From JBJMQS01 sp045802605 (GTDB lineage Bacteria; Planctomycetota; Planctomycetia; Gemmatales; Gemmataceae), in NCBI GenBank assembly GCA_045802605.1, contig JBJMQS010000040.1, positions 1 through 64,000 of the forward strand: 64,000 bases of DNA. Direction: 5' to 3'. The notes under the pieces were generated by a model, which was not told the DNA's origin, did no database searches, and saw nothing but the letters and a program-made list of their open reading frames with translations. Shown piece by piece: positions 58,529 through 64,000 of this stretch (positions are counted from its first letter, which is position 1; each line of letters opens with the position of its first letter). Position numbers and translations under genes: made by a program.

Positions 58529-59581
58529 CTAACCGGCTTTTCGCGACAGTCCTTCACGCAGCAAGTTGACCTGCTGCCGGCGCTGTGCTTCGGGCGCGTA
58601 TGGATCAAACTCGATTGCCGGGCCGCAAATGTGCTGGAGCACCAAGAATGACCGGCGGCGAAGTTCCAGATCGCGCCGCTCCATCAACTCCAAGAGCAAT
58701 GGCACCGATGTGCCGCCCCGTCGCACTAACTCAGTGACTATGGCCGGAGTCTTCGCGTTGTCTTTCAGTCCTTCGATAATCGAATCCATGTCTAAGGGCG
58801 GAGTCGTCTCGGTGCGCGTGTGCGCCGCCGGGACGTAATCCTCGAAGGTGTCGCCGAGGTAGTTTCGGATCGCTACCGGATCGTGGATGATCTCCTTGGG
58901 CGTGCCATGGATCAGTACCTGGCCATCCTTAATCAAATAACTGCGGTGGGTGATCTTGAGCACATCGCGCACATTGTGGTCGGTAAGCAAAATGCCAATG
59001 CCTTGCCGAGCCAGTTCACGAATGATCTTCTGAATGTCGGAGTTGGTCAAAGGATCGACAGCTGCGAATGGCTCGTCGAGCAGGATCAAGTTCGGCTCGC
59101 ACACCAAGCACCGCGCGATTTCCAGCCGGCGCTTTTCGCCGCCTGAGATCCGAGCTGCCGAGTTCTTGCGAATATGCGTCAGACCGAATTGCTCGAGCAC
59201 TGCGTCCGTGCGGTCCCAGCGTTCGTTGCGTCGGAGTTTTCGGCCCAGCGACCGGCAAATCGGCAACGCTTCCAGAATCGCCAGAATGTTTTGCTCGACC
59301 GAGAGTTTGCGAAAGACCGAGGACTCTTGCGACAGATAGCCCATCCCAAGCCGGGCCCGGCGATACATTGGCCAATCGGTGACATCTTCGCCGTTGAACT
59401 GTACCGTGCCGTCGTCGGGGACGACCTGGCCGGTCGTCATGCGGAAGCTGGTGGTCTTGCCGGCACCATTAGGACCCAGGAGGCCCACGACCTCGCCGGC
59501 ATCCACTTGGAAGCAGACGCCATCGACGACCTTCCGGCGGCCATAGTACTTGACTAAGCCGCGCACCTCGAGAATTGCCAT
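58529..59581 (-). CDS. lptB: LPS export ABC transporter ATPase with C-terminal extension
   Basis: A 350-residue ABC ATPase. Walker A GPNGAGKTT (36-44), signature ISGGE (145-149), Walker B LILLDEP (165-171) and H-loop His202 are complete. The start LEVRGLVKYYGRRKVVDG and GEVVGLLGPNG, and the LTDHNVRDVL segment, match LptB, which powers lipopolysaccharide transport to the outer membrane. The core ends near residue 248. About 100 more residues follow, with an amphipathic repeat pattern (TELVRRGGTSVPLLLELMERRDLELRRRSF), which standard ~240-residue LptB lacks. No other lpt gene is in the window. The ATG at 59581 begins the family sequence directly. Confidence 0.9.
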   Translation of the reverse strand: MAILEVRGLVKYYGRRKVVDGVCFQVDAGEVVGLLGPNGAGKTTSFRMTTGQVVPDDGTVQFNGEDVTDWPMYRRARLGMGYLSQESSVFRKLSVEQNILAILEALPICRSLGRKLRRNERWDRTDAVLEQFGLTHIRKNSAARISGGEKRRLEIARCLVCEPNLILLDEPFAAVDPLTNSDIQKIIRELARQGIGILLTDHNVRDVLKITHRSYLIKDGQVLIHGTPKEIIHDPVAIRNYLGDTFEDYVPAAHTRTETTPPLDMDSIIEGLKDNAKTPAIVTELVRRGGTSVPLLLELMERRDLELRRRSFLVLQHICGPAIEFDPYAPEAQRRQQVNLLREGLSRKAG

Positions 59582-59965
59582 CCGTGGTCCTCAGTGCGGC
59601 GCAAATCCTAGCAACCCAAGGAAATAACCGTATTTCGCCAGACTCGCAAGGTCAGGGCGAACTGCGCGTCTTTCGTTTCGTTTGACGATTTCGCCCCGCC
59701 GCCCCGCCGCCCTTGCGATTGATGAGATGAATCAGCCTAAGTTAGCACCAGTGCACTGCTTACACAAAATGCATTCGAAAACACGGGCAAGTCAACATAT
59801 GCGGCTCGCAAGTCAATATGCGGTAATGACTTGCCGCATTCTCTGTGCGCGCGCATTGGCGCGAGGTATGCTGACCGGTAGGTTGGTTAAGTCCAAATCC
59901 CGTGGTGGGCGGTGGGTGGCCGAGTGGCCGCTTGCAGGCCCCACGCTCCTGAGGTTTATCCCTCC
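59582..59965. promoter_or_regulatory. Divergent intergenic region with direct and inverted repeats
   Basis: The 384-bp gap between lptB (minus) and the DHH gene (plus) must hold both promoters. At 59787-59804 and 59808-59823, GCAAGTCA.catATGCGG is repeated directly with a 2-nt length difference, and TGACTTGC (59827-59834) is an inverted copy of the first half. This is operator-like. I see no clear -10/-35 pair. Confidence 0.4.
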
Positions 59966-61063
59966 ATGCCGCAACGCGGCGACGAACCTGGTATTAGACG
60001 CCCCTCAATTTCTACAGCCACAACGAAGTCCGATCGATTCCTCGCGAAACTCGCTGACGCTTCGCGCGTAACCTTCGTTTCCCACGTATATCCCGACCCG
60101 GACAGTCTGGGCAGCATGCTGGGTCTTGCGCACTTGGTCGAGTCGTGTCTCTGCATCCCCACGCGCATCACCCGCGACGGGCCGGTCAGCCGAGCCGAGA
60201 ATCGCGCGATGGTCGAGCTACTTGATCTGGAGCTCGAACCGATTGACGAAGTGAAGTGGGATCCCGATGAAGCAGTAGTGATGGTAGATAGCCAGCCCAA
60301 TACCGGCCGGCACAATATCGACGAGGACGAGATTCCACTGGTGGCCGTCATCGATCACCATGCAACCGCCGGCGACATCGACGGGGTGCCGTTCACCGAT
60401 ATTCGAAGGAACCTCGGGGCCACCTGCTCGCTGGTCACGCAGTATCTGATCGAGCAAGACGTCGAGATTCCGAAGCGGGTCGCGACTGGCCTGTTTTATG
60501 GCATCGAAACCGAGGTCAGCGGCTACCCGCGCGAAGCCGGGCCGCTGGATGAATCCGCGCTGTTGCATCTTTACGCCATCTGCGATAAGGACCTGCTGTC
60601 GCGCATTCGCAATGCTCGGCTGCCGATCTGCCACTTCGAGACGATGCTTCTCGCGCTGCAGAACTCGTTCATCTACGATCGCTTGATCATCAGTTGGATT
60701 GACGATCTGCCGCAGCCCGAACTCGCAGCGGAAGTCTGCGACTTCCTGATCCGCTTTGAAGAAGTCGATTGGGCCGTCTGTGCCGGCGTGCATGGCGAGC
60801 AGTTGATGTTGTCGGCTCGCACCGCGGTCCGCGGGGAGAATGCCGGCGATGTGCTGCGAACTGTGGTGGGCCGACTCGGCAAGGCCGGCGGTCACGACCG
60901 CCGCGCTGGCGGCTGCATTCCCTTGGCGAGCACTTCCGAAAATGCCATCGAGGAAATGCAGTCAGAATTGCGTCGGCGTCTTTTGAAGGCACTCAAGATC
61001 GACGAGTGCCGCGGGCAGCGGCTGGTGCCGTTGCGGGAGATGCTGCAGAACCTCCAGAGCTAA
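59966..61063 (+). CDS. DHH-family phosphoesterase, NrnA-like
   Basis: A 365-residue DHH/DHHA1-type phosphoesterase. The N-terminal metal motif VSHVYPDPDSLGS and the DHH triad VIDHHAT are present, and GLFYGIETEVSG follows. The C-terminal DHHA1-like region contains the GGHDRRAGG loop. Members hydrolyse short oligoribonucleotides or pAp (NrnA), or cyclic dinucleotides (GdpP-like); there is no membrane or GGDEF domain, so NrnA-like is preferred. The first ~20 residues are unlike the family, so the true start might be downstream; I chose ATG at 59966. sppA starts 4 nt after its stop. Confidence 0.85.
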   Translation: MPQRGDEPGIRRPSISTATTKSDRFLAKLADASRVTFVSHVYPDPDSLGSMLGLAHLVESCLCIPTRITRDGPVSRAENRAMVELLDLELEPIDEVKWDPDEAVVMVDSQPNTGRHNIDEDEIPLVAVIDHHATAGDIDGVPFTDIRRNLGATCSLVTQYLIEQDVEIPKRVATGLFYGIETEVSGYPREAGPLDESALLHLYAICDKDLLSRIRNARLPICHFETMLLALQNSFIYDRLIISWIDDLPQPELAAEVCDFLIRFEEVDWAVCAGVHGEQLMLSARTAVRGENAGDVLRTVVGRLGKAGGHDRRAGGCIPLASTSENAIEEMQSELRRRLLKALKIDECRGQRLVPLREMLQNLQS

Positions 61064-61066
61064 ACT

Positions 61067-62230
61067 ATGTCACAAGATTTGCCGCCTGTCGCCCGCCCTT
61101 ACTATCCGCCACCACCACCCCGACGCAGCCGCGTCGGGTTGTTTTTCTTGTGGCTGTTTTTCATTCTCTCCATTGCTCTGAATGTCTTGCTGTGCGGCGG
61201 AGTGCTTCTACTCTCCGGCGCCCGCGGTGCAGAAGGCGTGTTGCCGCTCAATGAGCGCTACTTGTCCGGCACGACCAACGCCGCTGACAAAGTGGCTGTC
61301 ATCCGCATGGACGGCGCGATCATGGATGGCCTGCTCGGCTTCGTGCACAAACAGATCGATGAGGCCGCGTCAGACAATTCGGTAAAGGCCGTGGTGCTGC
61401 ATGTTAATAGTCCTGGCGGCACGATCACCGGCAGCGATGATCTCTTGGAACGCTTGATTCAACTGCGCGACGGCACGACTCCGAAATACAAAGGCAAATC
61501 AAATCCCAAGCCGATCGTCGTATCGATGGGCTCAGTCGCGGCATCGGGTGGCTACTACATCTCGATGGCGGCGGCGAAAGATCCGAACGGTCCGCAAAAG
61601 AAGATTTTTGCCGAGCGAACCTGTATCACCGGTTCAATTGGTGTGTACGCGTCGCTACCCAACGCCAAGGGGCTCGGCGACAAGATCGGTCTGAAGATGG
61701 AAATGATCAAAGCCGGCGACATCAAAGGCAGTGGATCACTGTTTCACGACATGACGCCAGCCGAGCGTCAGCCGTGGCAGGACATGGTGGCCTCGTCGTA
61801 TCAGCAATTCATCGAAGTCGTGGAGACGGGCCGGCCTGAATTGAAGGGCAAGCTCACCGAGAACCTGTTCCCGCCAAAAGAAATCCCAACGTATGACGAC
61901 AAAGGTAACGTCGCCAACGCCAACGGCGCGACCTACACCCGCAAGCGAGCCGACGGCGGTATCTTCACCGCGAAAGAAGCTCTAGAGAATGGTCTGATCG
62001 ACGCCATCGGCCGGCTCGACGACTCGGCAGCAGAGGCTGCGAGTCAAGCGAAGCTCGTGGACTATCGCGTGATTCGGTACGAAAAGCCGATCACGATTTG
62101 GGGAGCGCTCGCTGGCGAAGATACCAGTGCTTCGTCGGAACTCAAAATCCTCTCGCACATCGATCTTGCCCCGCGGCTGTGGTATTTGATGCCCAGCGCA
62201 GAGGGTGCGGCGCGGGTTGGCGCACGGTAA
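61067..62230 (+). CDS. sppA: Signal peptide peptidase SppA family (S49) protease
   Basis: A 387-residue membrane protease. A Pro-rich N-terminal cytosolic stretch (YYPPPPPRRS) and one membrane helix (about 24-50) precede the S49 domain. The nucleophile is Ser160 in SVAASGGYY. The general-base lysine is probably in IKAGDIKGSGS. HVNSPGGTI and TGSIGVYASLPN match the family. Length is that of single-domain SppA. It degrades cleaved signal peptides in the membrane. Its gene follows the DHH gene by 3 nt and is followed by a 27-bp perfect inverted repeat. Confidence 0.93.
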   Translation: MSQDLPPVARPYYPPPPPRRSRVGLFFLWLFFILSIALNVLLCGGVLLLSGARGAEGVLPLNERYLSGTTNAADKVAVIRMDGAIMDGLLGFVHKQIDEAASDNSVKAVVLHVNSPGGTITGSDDLLERLIQLRDGTTPKYKGKSNPKPIVVSMGSVAASGGYYISMAAAKDPNGPQKKIFAERTCITGSIGVYASLPNAKGLGDKIGLKMEMIKAGDIKGSGSLFHDMTPAERQPWQDMVASSYQQFIEVVETGRPELKGKLTENLFPPKEIPTYDDKGNVANANGATYTRKRADGGIFTAKEALENGLIDAIGRLDDSAAEAASQAKLVDYRVIRYEKPITIWGALAGEDTSASSELKILSHIDLAPRLWYLMPSAEGAARVGAR

Positions 62231-62255
62231 CGCCAATGTCACTGACCCTTTGCGA

Positions 62256-62335
62256 GCACGGCGGGGATAAACCCCGCCGCTCTTTTGCGTTTGATTTGTG
62301 GTATTAAGGAGCGGCGGGGTTTATCCCCGCCGTGC
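62256..62335. repeat. 27-bp perfect inverted repeat, 'GCGGGG..CCCCGC' family
   Basis: Arms 62256-62282 and 62309-62335 are perfect inverted copies of GCACGGCGGGGATAAACCCC-type sequence, separated by 26 nt. It sits at the convergent junction of sppA and pabB; the right arm contains the pabB stop codon (62321-62323). It is probably a bidirectional terminator or member of a separate repeat family. Confidence 0.88.
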
Positions 62336-63727
62336 CTCGAGTGCCCGCAACATCCCTTCGGCTTTCGCTAGGGTCTCTTCGTATTCCGCGTCCGGATCAG
62401 AGTCGGCGACGATGCCGGCGCCAACGGGGAATGTGACAAAGCGATTATCCACGGTCATCGTGCGAATCAAGATATTCGTGTCCATCGTGCCGTTGAAGCC
62501 GAGATAACCCAGGCAACCGCAATAGGCTCCACGAGCGTCCGGTTCCAACTCCGCGATGATCTGCATCGCACGGACCTTCGGCGCACCGGTCACCGACCCG
62601 CCGGGAAACGCGGCACACAAGAGATCAAGCGCGGCCTTGTCTTTGCGAAGTTGACCGGTGATCTCCGAAACGAGGTGATGCACGTTGCGATAGCTTGCGG
62701 GTTCGCAGACGCGTTTCACTTTGACTGAGCCGTACTCGCACACCTTTCCAAGATCGTTGCGAAGCAAATCGATAATCATCACGTTTTCGGCGCGATCCTT
62801 TTCGCTGGCTAGTAACTCGGCGAGACTTGCACGGTCGCGGAGAGGATCTTCAAAACGCGGACGTGTACCTTTAATCGGGCGCGTGGTGACGCGGCCTGCA
62901 GCATCAACACGAAGAAACTCTTCCGGCGAGCTGCTCACAATGCAACACACATCTGGCGCGGCCGCGGCGTCAAAAAATGCGCAAAAAGCGCTCGGACAAT
63001 GGATTCTCAATCGCTCATAGAGCGGGAGCGGCCAAGGTCCGCGAGCCGTGATGAGCTTTTGAGCGGCATTGACCTGGAAACAATCGCCTTCGCGAATGTA
63101 GTCGATGGCTCTCGAAGCGGCCGAGCAGAAATCTGTGCGGGAAAAGTTCGAACCCACCCGTGTATTTTGCAACTGATTTTCAAGCCAAACAGTGCCAATG
63201 AGGCATCCATAGCTTCGCGGTGCTGGTGGCGTCTCCATCCAACTTCGCACTTGCGTCATCCGTCGTTTTGCCGAGTCGTTGCCTTTACCAGTTGCCACAA
63301 TCCACGCTCGATTCTCCGGATGGTCCCAACTAATCACCCAGTCGTAGACCCCGACAGCCAAATCAGGAGTGCTAGCTCTCCGCTTGGGTCGCGGTAGTTT
63401 TTCAAACAGATGTCCTAACTCGTATCCAAACAGCCCCGCGATGCCGCCCTGGAACGGTGGTAGGCCTGGAACATTTGCAAGTTTGTGATCCGTTAGAATC
63501 TCCGCTAGTTCGCTGATCCGCGGCGGTTCCGGGTCATCCGTTCGTCCGCTGATCCAGCGAACCGGATCCGCCGCAGCATACGAATACCGATTGAACTCAT
63601 TCGGATTGATCGCGCGATCCGCACTGTCGAGGAACAACAGATGCGGCAGTCCAGCGAGGCGCTTCGCCGTCTCCCAGGGATCGGGCGGCGGAATGAGTTC
63701 CTCGATGAGCGGCAGGTCATGAGCCAT
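62321..63727 (-). CDS. pabB: Aminodeoxychorismate synthase component I
   Basis: A 468-residue chorismate-utilising enzyme of the TrpE/PabB family. PIKGTRP contains Lys286, which is typical of PabB; TrpE usually has Ala-x-T at the matching position (PIAGTR). EGDCFQVNAAQ, GSVTGAPKVRAM and the C-terminal GAGIVADSDPDAEYEE motifs are intact. It would convert chorismate with ammonia to aminodeoxychorismate for folate synthesis, needing a glutaminase partner (PabA) and PabC, neither of which is here. The start at 63727 matches the family length. Confidence 0.92.
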   Translation of the reverse strand: MAHDLPLIEELIPPPDPWETAKRLAGLPHLLFLDSADRAINPNEFNRYSYAAADPVRWISGRTDDPEPPRISELAEILTDHKLANVPGLPPFQGGIAGLFGYELGHLFEKLPRPKRRASTPDLAVGVYDWVISWDHPENRAWIVATGKGNDSAKRRMTQVRSWMETPPAPRSYGCLIGTVWLENQLQNTRVGSNFSRTDFCSAASRAIDYIREGDCFQVNAAQKLITARGPWPLPLYERLRIHCPSAFCAFFDAAAAPDVCCIVSSSPEEFLRVDAAGRVTTRPIKGTRPRFEDPLRDRASLAELLASEKDRAENVMIIDLLRNDLGKVCEYGSVKVKRVCEPASYRNVHHLVSEITGQLRKDKAALDLLCAAFPGGSVTGAPKVRAMQIIAELEPDARGAYCGCLGYLGFNGTMDTNILIRTMTVDNRFVTFPVGAGIVADSDPDAEYEETLAKAEGMLRALEARRG

Positions 63728-63807
63728 GAGAGCATTCTAAGAGCGGTCGTGGAACATCGAAATTGATTGCAGCAGTCGGGCAAAATCTGCCGATTATCCA
63801 GACACAC

Positions 63808-64000
63808 ATGAACGCGCTACCCACCTTGCCGGATTATGAGCTCGAAAAGGAACTTGGCGGCGGCCCGCTGACGCAGGTCTTTGCCGCCCGGCATCGCCAG
63901 GGCGGCTTTCGCTGCGCCGTCAAACTGCTTCGGCCTGAGTGGGCCAATGACGCGAATGCTCAACAGCTCCTCCGCCGGGAAGCCCGGGCCGGCTTATCGG
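63808..64000 (+). CDS. Ser/Thr protein kinase, N-terminal fragment cut by window end
   Basis: The first 64 codons of a gene running off the right edge. The translation YELEKELGGGPLTQVFAARH holds a glycine-rich loop (LGGGPLTQVF) and then CAVKLLRPEW with the ATP-binding Lys, followed by the first helix (ANAQQLLRREARAGL). This is the start of a protein kinase domain, reading in the same direction as the divergent promoter from pabB would allow. Nothing can be said of downstream domains. It starts only a few residues upstream of the kinase fold, unlike the WD40 kinase at 20860-23076, which has an N-terminal domain. Confidence 0.8.
   Translation, partial: MNALPTLPDYELEKELGGGPLTQVFAARHRQGGFRCAVKLLRPEWANDANAQQLLRREARAGLS

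Overview
The window is a stretch of chromosome from a planctomycete. The evidence is a moderately GC-rich genome (high-fifties percent by eye), a Ser/Thr kinase with a planctomycete-style N-terminal domain fused to a seven-repeat WD40 region, large multiheme cytochromes, and LPS genes (kdsB and an LptB-type ATPase). There is also an HpnK-like deacetylase, secreted protein families I know only from this phylum, and several families of intergenic palindromic repeats. I see no phage, transposase, CRISPR or plasmid functions. Most genes are core or lineage-typical; the window gains interest from its respiratory cluster and its repeats.

Layout. (1) 0.7-9.2 kb, minus strand: M16 peptidase, UVR-motif protein, anchored ASH/DUF1573-like protein and a four-heme cytochrome with an UshA-like domain form a close-packed series, followed by a regulatory-domain methyltransferase. 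(2) 9.5-13.6 kb: a small ORF and two tandem secreted paralogues of unknown function. (3) 13.9-20.9 kb: Bax-inhibitor-1 membrane protein, pyruvate phosphate dikinase, a GT87-like membrane glycosyltransferase, and a coupled GT2/HpnK-like pair. (4) 20.9-28.4 kb: WD40 kinase, elongation factor G, tRNA-Leu(CAA), and a small-protein/XerC/thioredoxin operon. (5) 28.7-31.2 kb: kdsB-pyrG, where the CTP made by PyrG is a substrate of KdsB.

(6) 31.3-39.6 kb, minus strand: Rieske protein, b6-type cytochrome b, a subunit IV-like protein with extra N-terminal helices, a 1517-residue octaheme cytochrome and a cupredoxin. Together they look like a b6f-like quinol oxidase in a presumably non-photosynthetic bacterium, with a giant cytochrome where cytochrome f would be and its own copper electron carrier. 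The b subunit keeps the Cys that binds heme ci in b6f. (7) 39.8-47.5 kb: HisN-like phosphatase, a Gfo/Idh-like protein with C-terminal membrane helices, an operon of cystathionine gamma-lyase/synthase, zwf and a ROK kinase, then cystathionine beta-synthase. This suggests reverse transsulfuration beside NADPH supply. (8) 47.7-54.5 kb: two tandem isocitrate/isopropylmalate dehydrogenase-like genes (the second degenerate), NIPSNAP, GNAT, a trypsin-like protease and a two-subunit CoA-transferase. (9) 54.5-64 kb: metK, TPR protein, metallophosphoesterase, a protein with an 81-residue Asp/Glu tail, DinB-like protein, LptB with a C-terminal extension, DHH phosphoesterase-sppA, pabB, and the start of another Ser/Thr kinase.

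Intergenic DNA is rich in near-perfect inverted repeats. One family, built of iterated CGCAGAGA-like units with arms of 32-46 nt, occurs at four gene ends (17.5, 29.5, 31.2 and 41.7 kb), three of them convergent junctions. In places its arms contain the stop codons of the flanking genes.
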